Below are positions 16,479-32,352 of a stretch of DNA of 64,000 bases, one piece after another (the stretch's first letter is position 1; every line of letters starts with the position of its first letter). The translations under genes were made by a program, and so were the position numbers. Origin of the DNA: Alphaproteobacteria bacterium. Its GTDB lineage: Bacteria > Pseudomonadota > Alphaproteobacteria > Sphingomonadales > Sphingomonadaceae. The notes under the pieces were generated by a model, which ran no database searches, was not told where the DNA came from, and saw only the letters and a program-made list of their open reading frames with translations. The DNA is taken from NCBI GenBank assembly GCA_018970445.1, contig JAGWWF010000002.1:1-64000 (forward strand), given 5' to 3'.

Positions 16479-17702
16479 TCAGGCGGCAGCCTCAACGCGA
16501 TGGAGCGCACACTGGCTCCAGATGTCGGACAAGGCCTTGATTAACCGGTCGATGTCGTCATCGCTGTGCACCGGGCCGGGAGTGATGCGCAGGCGTTCAG
16601 TGCCGACCGGAACGGTGGGATAGTTGATCGGCTGCACATAGATGCCGTGATGTTCCATCAGCCAGTCGCTGATCATCTTGGCCTTCTTGGCATCGCCCAC
16701 CATGACGGGAATGATGTGGCTGGGATTGTCCAGCTGCGGAATGCCGGTGGCGCGCAGCGCGGCGCGCACCCTGGCGACTCGCTCCTGCTGGCGCTTGCGC
16801 TCGAACGGGCTGGCCTTGAGGTGCTTGACCGAGGCCAGGGCACCGGCAGCAACGGCCGGCGGCAGCGCGGTGGAAAAGATGAAGCCCGAAGCAAAGCTGC
16901 GCACGAAATCGCACAGCGCCTTGGAACCGGCGATATAACCACCAACAACGCCATAGGCCTTGGCGAGTGTGCCTTCGATCACGGTCAGCCGGTTCATCAG
17001 GCCTTCCCGTTCGGCAACCCCGCCGCCGCGTGGGCCATACATGCCAACGGCATGGACTTCATCGATATAGGTCATCGCGCCGTGCTTGTCGGCAACGTCG
17101 CAGATCTCCTTGATGGGGGCGATGTCGCCATCCATCGAATAGACGCTCTCGAACGCAACCAGCTTCGGCACTTCAGGGCCATATTGGCCGAGCAGCCGAT
17201 CAAGATCGTCTGCGTCATTGTGCTTGAACACGTGGCACTTGGCGCGGCTGTGGCGAATGCCTTCGATCATCGATGCATGGTTGAGGGCATCGGAGAAGAC
17301 CACGCAGCCAGGAATCTTGCTGGCGAGCGTCGACAGTGCGGCCCAGTTGGAGACGTAGCCCGACGTGAAGAGCAGCGCATCTTCCTTGTCGTGCAGATCC
17401 GCCAGCTCCAGTTCAAGCTGGCGATGCACGTGCATGGTGCCGGAGATGTTGCGGGTTCCGCCAGATCCGGCACCGGACTTGTCCAGCTCTTCATGCATGG
17501 CTGCCAGCACATCGGGGTGCTGGCCCATGCCGAGATAATCATTGGAGCACCACACGGTCACATCCTGGGTGCTGCCATCAGGCAGGTAGCAGGTGGCATG
17601 AGGATAGTCACCCCGCCGCCGCTGCAACTCGGCAAACACGCGGTAATTGCCGCGTTCTTTCAAGCCGTCCAACGCCGCCTGGAAATGTGCTTCAAAGTCC
17701 AT
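16479..17702 (-). CDS. hemA: 5-aminolevulinate synthase
   Basis: This 407-residue pyridoxal-phosphate enzyme condenses glycine and succinyl-CoA to 5-aminolevulinate, the committed precursor of haem and bacteriochlorophyll in alphaproteobacteria. Recognisable parts are the N-terminal '[10 protein letters not shown]', the glycine-rich '[14 protein letters not shown]', the cofactor Asp in '[13 protein letters not shown]' and the Schiff-base Lys248 in 'GTLAKAYG'. Length is standard. It lies 20 bases after puhE and ends the puh-acsF operon; a perfect PpsR-type box (17761-17778) inside the puhE 3' end suggests an additional, oxygen- or light-controlled promoter of its own. GGGAG precedes the ATG. 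Confidence 0.97.
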   Translation of the reverse strand: MDFEAHFQAALDGLKERGNYRVFAELQRRRGDYPHATCYLPDGSTQDVTVWCSNDYLGMGQHPDVLAAMHEELDKSGAGSGGTRNISGTMHVHRQLELELADLHDKEDALLFTSGYVSNWAALSTLASKIPGCVVFSDALNHASMIEGIRHSRAKCHVFKHNDADDLDRLLGQYGPEVPKLVAFESVYSMDGDIAPIKEICDVADKHGAMTYIDEVHAVGMYGPRGGGVAEREGLMNRLTVIEGTLAKAYGVVGGYIAGSKALCDFVRSFASGFIFSTALPPAVAAGALASVKHLKASPFERKRQQERVARVRAALRATGIPQLDNPSHIIPVMVGDAKKAKMISDWLMEHHGIYVQPINYPTVPVGTERLRITPGPVHSDDDIDRLIKALSDIWSQCALHRVEAAA

Positions 17703-17722
17703 TCATCATCTCCCGGCGCCGT

Positions 17723-18607
17723 TCATTGCACGGCGTTTTGTCGCACCGCAAGTGGATTCGTGTCACCCTGGCCTGACACATGGGTTGTATTGGCAGCAGG
17801 CGTAAGGCTGGAGTCAGCCGCCGCATGGCCAGTGGCTGATGGCGCAGATTGACGGAGATTTTCTGGCATGGCCCAACGAAACATGGCCGTATCCTGCCAG
17901 GGCACCACCAGGAATCCATGTTCCAGAAAGGCCAGGGCCACGAGCGCAAAGGCCAAGGCATAACCAGTCGCAATACCGCCCTGGCTCGACAGGGCCAGAT
18001 CGGCGAGCCACCCCGCCAGAACCGCAATGCCAGAGACCGATGCGACGAAGAACCAGCGCGGAGGGGCGATGCGGAAATAGCTGGCAAGATAACGCATGTG
18101 ATCGGGCATCATCTCGGTCGACAGATGCGGGACACCGGCAAAGATGTTGAACTTGGCCGAGAGACGCATGACGAACAGCAGCAGAAATGTGAGCGTTGCA
18201 GTCTGGTTGGCCTTGCCCCAAGTGGCAGCCGCCAGGGCAATGAGGCAAAGGAACATCGCCACTTCGTGATAGATCAGCGTTGCTGCCGCCAACCGGAATC
18301 GCCGCCAGCCCCGCGCTTCGGGCGGGCAGGGTTGGCGATTGGGGCCGGTGACAAAGCCCATCAGGAACGACAGTTCATGCCATCCCCACAGCACCAGCGC
18401 ACAGGCAAAGGCTACATAGGCGGCCCAAGGGCTGGTTTCCTCGGCGGTGGCGATGATTCCGCCCATGGCCAGGCCAGAGGCCACCGTGGCCATGGTGATG
18501 CTCATCGGCCAGGTGTGGCTGGGCAGCTTGTCCAGCCACAGCACAAAGCCAGTGGCCACAAACCACAGCACTGTGGCAAACAGCAGAGGCAAGGCAAATT
18601 CGCTCAC
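17723..18607 (-). CDS. puhE: PuhE, putative photosynthetic complex assembly protein 2
   Basis: The 294-residue integral membrane protein has about seven to eight hydrophobic helices beginning 'LPLLFATVLWFVATGFVLWL'. Sequence marks such as 'HELSFLMGFVTGP', 'LIYHEVAMFL', 'RLSAKFNIFAGVPHLSTEMMP' and 'HMRYLASYF' are those of the DUF3623 / PuhE family, known from photosynthesis clusters and implicated in amounts of reaction centre and bacteriochlorophyll. It lies 16 bases downstream of acsF and 20 bases before hemA. The last ~40 residues are hydrophilic and poorly conserved, and the DNA encoding them contains the PpsR box of hemA. Confidence 0.93.
   Translation of the reverse strand: MSEFALPLLFATVLWFVATGFVLWLDKLPSHTWPMSITMATVASGLAMGGIIATAEETSPWAAYVAFACALVLWGWHELSFLMGFVTGPNRQPCPPEARGWRRFRLAAATLIYHEVAMFLCLIALAAATWGKANQTATLTFLLLFVMRLSAKFNIFAGVPHLSTEMMPDHMRYLASYFRIAPPRWFFVASVSGIAVLAGWLADLALSSQGGIATGYALAFALVALAFLEHGFLVVPWQDTAMFRWAMPENLRQSAPSATGHAAADSSLTPAANTTHVSGQGDTNPLAVRQNAVQ
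17761..17778 (-). promoter_or_regulatory. PpsR/CrtJ binding box upstream of hemA
   Basis: TGTCACCCTGGCCTGACA is a perfect TGT-N12-ACA, in fact TGTC-N10-GACA, the operator recognised by PpsR/CrtJ repressors. It lies 58 bases before the hemA start, inside the puhE coding end. A ppsR gene is present at 32353. Binding is predicted, not shown. Confidence 0.65.
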
Positions 18608-18623
18608 GATGACGCCCGGATGC

Positions 18624-19709
18624 TTACCAGACCGGCGCCATGCGCACGTTGGGAGTAACCTCCATCTTGTCCACAGGATGCAGATAAAGGCGGGCGAAGG
18701 TGACCGCTGCCTTCAGCGAAAGGCCGATGCGCTTGACGCTGCCGGCCAGGCCGCCCTGCGCCGTGGCAGCATCGATGGCATCACTGGTCACGCGCATCGT
18801 CTCCAGCAGCGCACGATAGCTGGGTGCATCGGTTTGCAGGCCGATCGGGAAGACCTGGCGCGTGATGTCGGTGGTGATGCGGAACACCTTGAAGCCAAAA
18901 TCGGTCGGGTTGATGCCGAAATGCTTGTAGAGCGCCGGGCGCTTGTGATCGCGCACATACATTGTGGCATAGACCGCGTTCAGGAAGAAGCGGATCCACA
19001 GCACGTTGAAGCCGGATGTGAGCTTCGGATCAGACCGCATCAGCAGCGCGAACGCCTCGCCATGGCGGAATTCGTCGTTGCACCATTCCTGGAACCACTT
19101 GAAGATCGGATGGAAACGGCGTTCGGGATGTGCCTCCAGATGGCGGTGAATGGTGATATATCGCGCGTAGCCAATCTTTTCTGACAGATAGGTGGCATAA
19201 AAGATGAACTTCGGCCGGAAATAGGTGTATTTCTTGGTCTTGGTCAGAAAGCCCAGATCAATGCCGATACCGGCATCCTTCAGGCTGTCATTGATGAAGC
19301 CGGCGTGGCGGCTTTCATCACGGGCCATGAGCTTGAACAGCGCCTTCGCATCGGGATTCTTCATGCGCTTGGTGATTTCGGCATAAAGAATGCAGCCCGA
19401 AAATTCCGACGTCATCGACGAAACGAGGAAATCGATGAACTCCGGCTTCAATTCCGGATCCATGGCAGCGATCACGCCATCAAATTCGGGTGTGCGCTTG
19501 AAATGCTTCTTGTTGGGATCGGCCGTCATTTCGGCAATCAGGCTGTCCCACTCAGAACGGACGCGATTGACGTCGATGCGGTCCATCGCGTCATAATCGG
19601 TGGTATAGAACCGCGGCGACAGCACCGTTTCCTGGCGCGCTATCGCCAGCGCGTCATCCTTGGTGATTTCCACGGCACCGCCGGCATTGATCGGGGTCAC
19701 GGCATTCAT
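18624..19709 (-). CDS. acsF: Mg-protoporphyrin IX monomethyl ester oxidative cyclase (aerobic)
   Basis: The 361-residue di-iron enzyme forms the fifth ring of bacteriochlorophyll with O2. Iron-ligand motifs of the ferritin-like family are visible: Glu102/Glu111 in '[12 protein letters not shown]', DESRH (131-135) and DEFRHGE (212-218). The oxygen-dependent cyclase marks an aerobic phototroph; no oxygen-independent bchE is in the window. The ATG at 19709 overlaps the stop of the upstream 97-residue gene by one base (TGATG), and gives a normal AcsF N-terminus; an in-frame extension upstream is a shadow. Part of puhABC-orf-acsF-puhE-hemA. Confidence 0.97.
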   Translation of the reverse strand: MNAVTPINAGGAVEITKDDALAIARQETVLSPRFYTTDYDAMDRIDVNRVRSEWDSLIAEMTADPNKKHFKRTPEFDGVIAAMDPELKPEFIDFLVSSMTSEFSGCILYAEITKRMKNPDAKALFKLMARDESRHAGFINDSLKDAGIGIDLGFLTKTKKYTYFRPKFIFYATYLSEKIGYARYITIHRHLEAHPERRFHPIFKWFQEWCNDEFRHGEAFALLMRSDPKLTSGFNVLWIRFFLNAVYATMYVRDHKRPALYKHFGINPTDFGFKVFRITTDITRQVFPIGLQTDAPSYRALLETMRVTSDAIDAATAQGGLAGSVKRIGLSLKAAVTFARLYLHPVDKMEVTPNVRMAPVW

Positions 19710-20002
19710 CACGGCCTCTCCGAGCTGAAGGTGATTTCGTACAATTCGGTCAATTCCAGCTGGGCCTTGAGCTTGGTCCACAGCCGCTCAAAGGGAGTGG
19801 CCTTCCAAACGGTCACGTCCCGGCGCAGGGTCAGGCGCTCACCAAACGGCAGCTTCACGGCCGCGCCATGCACCTTGACCTGATCGCCCGGGCCCAATTC
19901 CACGTCGCCATCCAGTTCGACATGCGCGTGCAGATTGTCGAACGTGTGTTCGATCTCGATCGTGCACTGCGTGTCAAACCGGTCGCGGCTGAACAGGCCC
20001 AT
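19709..20002 (-). CDS. conserved 97-residue protein between puhC and acsF
   Basis: The protein starts [20 protein letters not shown] and is soluble, rich in beta strands ('[23 protein letters not shown]', '[13 protein letters not shown]') and ends with a short amphipathic part '[12 protein letters not shown]'. A small hypothetical gene at exactly this place is usual in sphingomonad and related photosynthesis clusters, always tied to acsF. Both ends overlap neighbours by one base (TGATG with puhC upstream and acsF downstream), implying strict translational coupling. I suspect a role in cyclase function or assembly from position alone; nothing in the sequence shows catalysis. The upstream in-frame extension to 20203 runs inside puhC and is not real. 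Confidence 0.85.
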   Translation of the reverse strand: MGLFSRDRFDTQCTIEIEHTFDNLHAHVELDGDVELGPGDQVKVHGAAVKLPFGERLTLRRDVTVWKATPFERLWTKLKAQLELTELYEITFSSERP

Positions 20003-20559
20003 CAGCCTTCCCCTGCAAAGAAGGGCATGCTGGCCGCTTCCGGTGCCTTGCCGATGATGGGCTGCGCCGGCACGCCGCCGCCGCCGGGGGCATAGGGCAC
20101 CAGCAGCTGGGCAAAGGCGGCGCGATTGGTGTGGCCAAAGCTGCCCAACTCCAGGATGCGGCCGGTTGATTGATCCGTCAGGGTCAACGCACCATCGCCC
20201 CACTGCGCCACCGTCACCGGGCCCGTGCGCGCCACCTCGTGCAGACGGCGTTCACGCATCAGCCCCCGCATGACGCCGCGGATGAATCCGGTGTTGCTGC
20301 CTGGCGGAAAGATGAAGGCCAGCTTGTCCGCCTTGATGTCGAACACCAGAAGGGCACCATCGGCGCGATCCTCGAACCGGAAGTCGCGGCTGGTCACGGC
20401 CGCCACCTGCCGGCGTTCGCGGGACTGTGGGGCGGTTTCCGGGGCCGGCAGCAGACCCACGCGAATGCTGCCCACAGTCAGGACCGAAACCGCAATCAGG
20501 GCACCGGCAGCATAAAGGGCCGACTTGGGGAAACGCTCGTTGGTGAACTCACCGCTCAT
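20002..20559 (-). CDS. puhC: PuhC, photosynthetic complex assembly protein
   Basis: The 185-residue protein has one N-terminal membrane helix (about residues 14-37, 'ALYAAGALIAVSVLTVGSIRVGLL') and a periplasmic domain with 'RDFRFEDRADGALLVFD', 'FIRGVMRGLMRERR' and 'LTDQSTGRILELGSFG', characteristic of PuhC, which helps LH1-reaction centre assembly. It overlaps puhB by four bases (ATGA) and the following small gene by one. The C-terminal ~30 residues are Gly/Pro-rich and variable. Standard length and position. Confidence 0.93.
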   Translation of the reverse strand: MSGEFTNERFPKSALYAAGALIAVSVLTVGSIRVGLLPAPETAPQSRERRQVAAVTSRDFRFEDRADGALLVFDIKADKLAFIFPPGSNTGFIRGVMRGLMRERRLHEVARTGPVTVAQWGDGALTLTDQSTGRILELGSFGHTNRAAFAQLLVPYAPGGGGVPAQPIIGKAPEAASMPFFAGEG

Positions 20560-21170
20560 GCCGCTGCCCCTAGCATGGCCGGCGCACGCACTGCATCAGG
20601 GCTTGCCGCAGCATTGCGGGCCGGATCGGCCTTGGCCAAGGCATCGGCGAGCAAGGGCACAAAGGATTCGGGAACAGCACGCAACATCGGCTGCGGCGAA
20701 CCGAATTTCCAGGGGCGCACGTGGGGCCACATCTGCAGATAGGCCAACGGGAACCTGACTGTCGGGGTGAGCGAGATATCAACCATGCCTTTGCCGGCCG
20801 GCTTGACGTCCGCGCGGCCCACCAGCGACAGCGGGACATTCACGCACTTCGGCAGCGCCACGCCGAAGCGCAGGACGACACGCTTGTTGGTCAGCGTGTA
20901 GATGGTCGACTTGGCCTGCGCACGCGCCAGGATGCCAAGGATTGCGAGGCCGAGCACGGCGACCGCCAGCGTGATTGCAGCACCGGTAACACCGGTGCCG
21001 CCGGCAAGAAACGCCAGGCTGGCAACGGCCACGAACCACATCGCCACCAGCCGCGTGTGGAACACGCCGCGGGCGACACCCTGCCAATCGGGGGCACCCT
21101 GCCAGAGGATCGCCTCTCCCGGCGGCAGCCGTCCCGGCAGACCGGGGATTGGCTCGTCTTCATACTCCAT
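20556..21170 (-). CDS. puhB: PuhB, photosynthetic complex assembly protein
   Basis: The 204-residue protein starts MEYEDEPIPGLPGRLPPGE and has 'GEAILWQGAPDW', three hydrophobic helices between residues ~38 and 95 ('LVAMWFVAVASLAFLAGG', 'ITLAVAVLGLAILGILA') and the PH-like part 'STIYTLTNKRVVLRFGVALPKCVNVPL' with a C-terminal domain 'WPHVRPWKFGSPQPMLR'. These are PuhB features; PuhB aids reaction-centre assembly in the membrane. The ATG at 21170 is chosen because family members begin close to 'PGLP'; 15 upstream codons look like leader. It follows puhA after 72 bases that hold a small hairpin. Confidence 0.93.
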   Translation of the reverse strand: MEYEDEPIPGLPGRLPPGEAILWQGAPDWQGVARGVFHTRLVAMWFVAVASLAFLAGGTGVTGAAITLAVAVLGLAILGILARAQAKSTIYTLTNKRVVLRFGVALPKCVNVPLSLVGRADVKPAGKGMVDISLTPTVRFPLAYLQMWPHVRPWKFGSPQPMLRAVPESFVPLLADALAKADPARNAAASPDAVRAPAMLGAAA

Positions 21171-21205
21171 CGACACTTGCTGCTCCGTCCGTTTCCGTTC
21201 CTGCA

Positions 21206-21234
21206 CCGGCCCCATGACCCATTTCCGGGGCCGG
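21206..21234 (-). other. intercistronic hairpin between puhA and puhB
   Basis: CCGGCCCC (21206-21213) pairs with GGGGCCGG (21227-21234) around a 13-base loop. No T-run follows on the minus strand, so it is not an obvious terminator. A hairpin here could stabilise the puhA message or reduce read-through, giving more PuhA than assembly factors; this is inference. Confidence 0.4.
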
Positions 21235-21242
21235 ATGCCGGA

Positions 21243-22022
21243 TCAGATCAGCGGCTCGGCCCGTTCGGGGGTTGCCCACAGATAGCCGGCGCCAAAATAG
21301 GCGGTAATCTTCTCTTCTTCGAGCAGGGTGACCTGATCGGCGCTCTTGGTGCGCGGTGCAGCGGCGATCTGCGCACCGGTGATTGCATCCGTGACGATGC
21401 CAGCGCGCGAGACCTCGGCCATGGTGATCGGCATCAGGACGGTGCCGGCCCCGCCGTCCAGATCGACTTCCAGATAGCGCAGGCAGGATTCGGCACGATC
21501 CATCCACAGATCCTTCACCGTTCCGGCCTTGCCGCCATCGAGGCCAAACACCGGCAGGCCGCGCGGATCGACATCGTTGGCGTGGACGCCAACCGGATGG
21601 CTGATGACGCGGGTGGGCACGATGCGCGGCTGGCCGTGCATGTCCACGTCCGGGCGATCGGCGCGCTGGGCAATCGAAGCCGGGCCGAGACCGGAGGTCA
21701 TCTTGTCCCCAACCACGTCCAGCGGTTCCCCAGCCCAGGCGCGCGGCAGCACATTGTCCGGCAGCGGATCGCTGGCATTGGCGGTGGGGGTCGTCACGTC
21801 GCCCAGGCCATGCGGAAGCTTGAAGGTCTTGGCCGGCTTGAAGAACAGCGCATCAGTCTCGACGCCGCCATGGGCAGCGCCACTGAGGTCGTCCTCAACC
21901 GGATAGCCTTCACGCCGGTCTTCGCCGCGCAGGTACCAGACCAGGCCCAGGAAAAACAGGAAGAAAGCGAAGAAGGTCAGTTCGGCGATATCAAGGCCGC
22001 CAACCAGATGCACATTCGACAT
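21243..22022 (-). CDS. puhA: photosynthetic reaction centre H subunit
   Basis: The 259-residue protein has a single N-terminal membrane helix ('AELTFFAFFLFFLGLVWYL', about residues 13-31) followed at once by 'RGEDRREGYPVEDD', as in all H subunits, and a cytoplasmic PRC-barrel domain with 'GVHANDVDPRGLPVFGLDG', 'LRYLEVDLDGG' and 'VLMPITM'. PuhA caps the L and M subunits on the cytoplasmic side and shapes the proton path to quinone QB. L and M (pufLM) are outside the window. First gene of the puhABC block; 277 bases separate it from bchM, where many relatives have lhaA. Confidence 0.96.
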   Translation of the reverse strand: MSNVHLVGGLDIAELTFFAFFLFFLGLVWYLRGEDRREGYPVEDDLSGAAHGGVETDALFFKPAKTFKLPHGLGDVTTPTANASDPLPDNVLPRAWAGEPLDVVGDKMTSGLGPASIAQRADRPDVDMHGQPRIVPTRVISHPVGVHANDVDPRGLPVFGLDGGKAGTVKDLWMDRAESCLRYLEVDLDGGAGTVLMPITMAEVSRAGIVTDAITGAQIAAAPRTKSADQVTLLEEEKITAYFGAGYLWATPERAEPLI

Positions 22023-22299
22023 GCGAGGTGTCTCCCCTCAAGAACCAAAGCCCGCCACAACCGGCGCGTGGCCGCAACGAACCGGCGCGATCATCATGGC
22101 CAGCACCCGCCGCGCCTGCGGGATGGCCCTGCGATTCCTGTCAAAGCCCATAACATGCGCCTTGCCAGACCTGTTAGTGCAGACCATGACGAAAAAGCAA
22201 TGTTTTCGGCCTTCGTCTGCAAATTCACCTTGTTGCCCTGCGCCTGTACCCGGCCAATGGCCACACCCTGTGGCCAGATGCCGCAGGCGCAAAGCCCGC

Positions 22300-27602
<5,303 letters not shown>

Positions 27603-27613
<11 letters not shown>

Positions 27614-29189
27614 AATGGGCTTTGGCCTCGTACAACGTCTCGCGGGTGATGGTAGCAACGCCATGCTCCGCCGCATAGCGTTCGGTGTTGCGTCGGGCCT
27701 TGCCCCGGACAAAGAACGGGATTTTTCCCAGTTCGGCAAGGGCTTCGGGCGTCCAGCCGCCGGGCTCATTTGTCGCAGGCGGCGGCGATGTCGCAACCGG
27801 CGCCTGGGCCGCCGCCAGAACCGGTTCCGCCGGCGCTGGCGAAGCGGATGCAGAGGCATGACCAAGGTGGCTCGGCCCAGCAGCATCGGAAAATTCAAAA
27901 TCATCCCGAAACATGGTCAGCAGATGCTCTTCCAGGCCCATCACCAGCGGATGCACCCAGGTATCGAACAGCACATTGGCCCCTTCGAAGCCCATTTGCG
28001 GGCTGTACCGGGCTGGAAAATCCTGCACATGCACCGGCGCGGAGATCACCGCACAGGGCAAGCGCAGGCGCTTGGCGATATGGCGTTCCATCTGGGTGCC
28101 CAGCACCAGTTCCGGTGCAGCCGCCTCGATTGCTTCCTCCACCACCAGATAATCATCAGTAATCAGCGGCTCGACCCCGTAAATCTGCGCCGCAGCCCGG
28201 ATTTCACGGGCGAATTCGCGATTGTAACAGCCCAGGCCGACCACCTTGAAGCCCAGTTCCTCCGCTGCAACACGGGCAGCAGCGACGGCATGGGTGGCAT
28301 CGCCGAAGATGAACACGCGTTTGCCGGTCAGATAGGTCGAATCCACCGATCGCGACCACCAGCCCATACGGCCCTGATCCACCGCGCCCGGCATCATCAC
28401 GCCGGCCACCTGGCACACTTCGGACACGAATTCGCGAGTGGCATTCACGCCGATCGGCACGGTCTTCACCGTCTTCTGACGGAAGGTCCGTTCCATCCAG
28501 CTGCACGCCTGGGCGGCGATTTCGGGGTAAAGGCAGATGTTGAAATCCGCCTCGCCCAGCCGCACCAGATCAGCCGGTGCCGCGCCCATCGGGGCCGCGA
28601 CATGCACATCGATGCCCAGTTGATCGAGCAGACGGGTGATTTCCACCACGTCGTCGCGGTGGCGAAAGCCTAACGCAGTCGGGCCTAGCAGATTGGCACG
28701 CGGTCGACGCGGCCCGGCCTCGGTCACCGCAGGCGGCGGCCGCCGCTCCTTGTCCGCCAGTCCGCGCACCAGCTGATAGAAGGTTTCCGATGCGCCCCAG
28801 TTTTCCTTGCGGCTGTAGCTGGGCAGCTCCAGCGGTATCACCGGGCAGCCCAGGCCCATGGTTTCGGCCAGACCCGCCGGATCATCCTGGATCAGTTCGG
28901 CGGTGCAGCTGGCCCCCACGATCATCGCCTGCGGCTTGAACCGTTCATAGGCTTCGCGCGCGGCCTTCTGGAACAGTTCGGCGGTGTCCTTGCCCAGATC
29001 ACGGGCCTGAAACGTGGTGTAGGTGACAGGCGGACGATGATCCCGCCGTTCGATCATGGTGAACAAAAGATCGGCATAGGTATCGCCCTGCGGGGCATGC
29101 AGCACATAATGGAGACCGGTCATGCCGGTTGCAACCCGCATCGCCCCAACATGGGGCGGGCCTTCGTAGGTCCAGACAGTGAGCTGCAT
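27603..29189 (-). CDS. bchB: light-independent protochlorophyllide reductase subunit B
   Basis: The 528-residue protein begins '[20 protein letters not shown]' and carries '[15 protein letters not shown]'-like sequence, '[19 protein letters not shown]' with the catalytic-protein cluster Cys, and the C-terminal domain '[29 protein letters not shown]' that covers the substrate site. BchB with BchN forms the catalytic heterotetramer of the dark-operative enzyme. An Ala/Pro-rich insert (about residues 435-465) separates core from C-terminal domain and is variable between species. Starts three bases after bchN. Confidence 0.97.
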
Positions 29190-29192
29190 GGG

Positions 29193-31066
<1,874 letters not shown>

Positions 31067-31388
31067 TGACCCTGCTGCAGACAAACCCCTTACCCCTCAC
31101 AAGTCACGTGTTTTCCCTAACACCGCCCCCCTTGGTGTCAACCGTGATTGCTGCCCGTCTGTCATCCCCGCTTGTCAATCCTGACCCTGCTGCCGGGCCG
31201 GACAGGCTCGCGGAGCGGCTTCGCGTTGCGCCGCAGCAACGAGACTGCGAAATCAGCGTGAAATGCCACAACAGCCGGTTGCCAGCCGGTGATCACTGGC
31301 ATAGCCTGTGTCAGTCTGTCGCGACAGGTGGAACATAACCAACCGGCAGGCATGGGAGCCGTCGCCTGCAGGGTGACGGGTACAGGTG
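31067..31388. promoter_or_regulatory. divergent control region between bchF and ppaA
   Basis: This 322-base gap holds no gene and should contain promoters for both sides. It has one perfect PpsR box (31309-31326, separate entry) and one near-match, TGT-N12-TCA, at 31160-31177. On the minus strand a TTGACA at 31141-31136 lies 70 bases before bchF, but the -10 candidate 16 bases later (TAGGGA) is poor. Joint repression of both operons by PpsR is plausible. Confidence 0.6.
31309..31326 (+). promoter_or_regulatory. PpsR/CrtJ binding box in the bchF-ppaA region
   Basis: TGTCAGTCTGTCGCGACA is a perfect TGT-N12-ACA (TGTC-N10-GACA), the consensus of the photosynthesis repressor PpsR/CrtJ. It ends 62 bases before the ppaA ATG and begins about 240 bases before bchF on the other strand. 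PpsR usually binds two sites cooperatively; the weaker box at 31160 could be the partner. Confidence 0.75.
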
Positions 31389-32288
31389 ATGACGTCCATG
31401 CTGGACATCGTGGCAGACGCAACCAGCGCTGCCACCAAGGGCTGGAAGCGGGCCCGGCAAGCTGCGTTTGGCAGCGCCGGCCCCATTGTTGCGCCGCCTG
31501 ATCGCTCAGAGCTGGCCCGCCTGATCGAGGCAGACATCATTCCCCGTCTGCTTGCCGGCCAGCGCGTCGATGGGGGTGAGTGCCCTGATGGCGCTGGCGG
31601 CCCGGTGCTGCCGGCTGGCCTGGTGCCGCGTTTGGCGCGCGTGCTGCTGGACGAGGACGCTGCGGGCCTGATTGCCGAGATTGAGGCACTGCATGAGCGG
31701 GGGCATCCGGCCCGGGTGTTGATGGAGCAATTGATTGCCCCGGCTGCCCGCTTGTTGGGCGATTGGTGGTTGGCTGATGACATTGATTTTGTTGATGTCA
31801 CCATGGGCGTGTGGCGCTGCCAGATGCTGGTGCAGGCGCTTTCGGCGCGTACACCGGGCATTGCGGTGCCGGCCGCCATGCAGCGCCATGCCCTGATCCT
31901 GCCTGCGCCCGGCGAGCAACATGTGCTGGGCGCAATGATTGTGGAGGATGCGTTTCGGTGTGCCGGCTGGGGCACACACGGCGGCCCGGCCCTGGACCAA
32001 GACCAGTTGATTGCGCTGGTTGCCGCGACGGCCTTCGACGTGGTCGGCTTGTCAGTCGGCAGCCAGCGCGTGCTGGCCGGTGTGCCGCGGACCATTGCCG
32101 CAGTCAGACGGGCGGCTGGCCGAGCGATTGTGGTGCTGTTGGGTGGGCCAGCCATTGGCGACAACGGCGCGGTCGCGCGGTGGGCGGGGGCCGATGCCGC
32201 CGCTCGCGATGCTGCCCATGCCGTTGCGCTGGCCGAACGGCATCTGGCCGGGAGAACGCCGGCCAGGGCTGCTGTGGGAAGCGGGTGA
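31389..32288 (+). CDS. ppaA: PpaA/AerR-type cobalamin-binding antirepressor
   Basis: The 299-residue protein has an N-terminal variable part (to ~95), a helical middle ('MEQLIAPAARLLGDWWLADDIDFVDVTMG', as in B12-binding modular proteins) and a C-terminal Rossmann-like B12 domain with 'LPAPGEQHVLGAMIVEDAF'; His178 in that motif matches the histidine that ligates cobalt in AerR. 'VVGLSVGSQRVL' and 'VVLLGGPAIGDN' continue the fold. PpaA/AerR releases repression by PpsR/CrtJ in response to light through adenosyl- or hydroxocobalamin. It is the first gene of the plus-strand operon, 64 bases before ppsR. I use the ATG at 31389; a GTG lies one codon earlier. Confidence 0.92.
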   Translation: MTSMLDIVADATSAATKGWKRARQAAFGSAGPIVAPPDRSELARLIEADIIPRLLAGQRVDGGECPDGAGGPVLPAGLVPRLARVLLDEDAAGLIAEIEALHERGHPARVLMEQLIAPAARLLGDWWLADDIDFVDVTMGVWRCQMLVQALSARTPGIAVPAAMQRHALILPAPGEQHVLGAMIVEDAFRCAGWGTHGGPALDQDQLIALVAATAFDVVGLSVGSQRVLAGVPRTIAAVRRAAGRAIVVLLGGPAIGDNGAVARWAGADAAARDAAHAVALAERHLAGRTPARAAVGSG

Positions 32289-32352
32289 GCCTGCATGAGA
32301 CTTGCCGGAATCGGCAGAGTGACAAGACAACGGGGGGCCGGAGACAAACGGC

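Noticed and set aside
22038-22292. Possible remnant of lhaA between bchM and puhA
   Set aside because: The short frame has no membrane-helix pattern and no PucC-family segment, so it cannot be called a relic.
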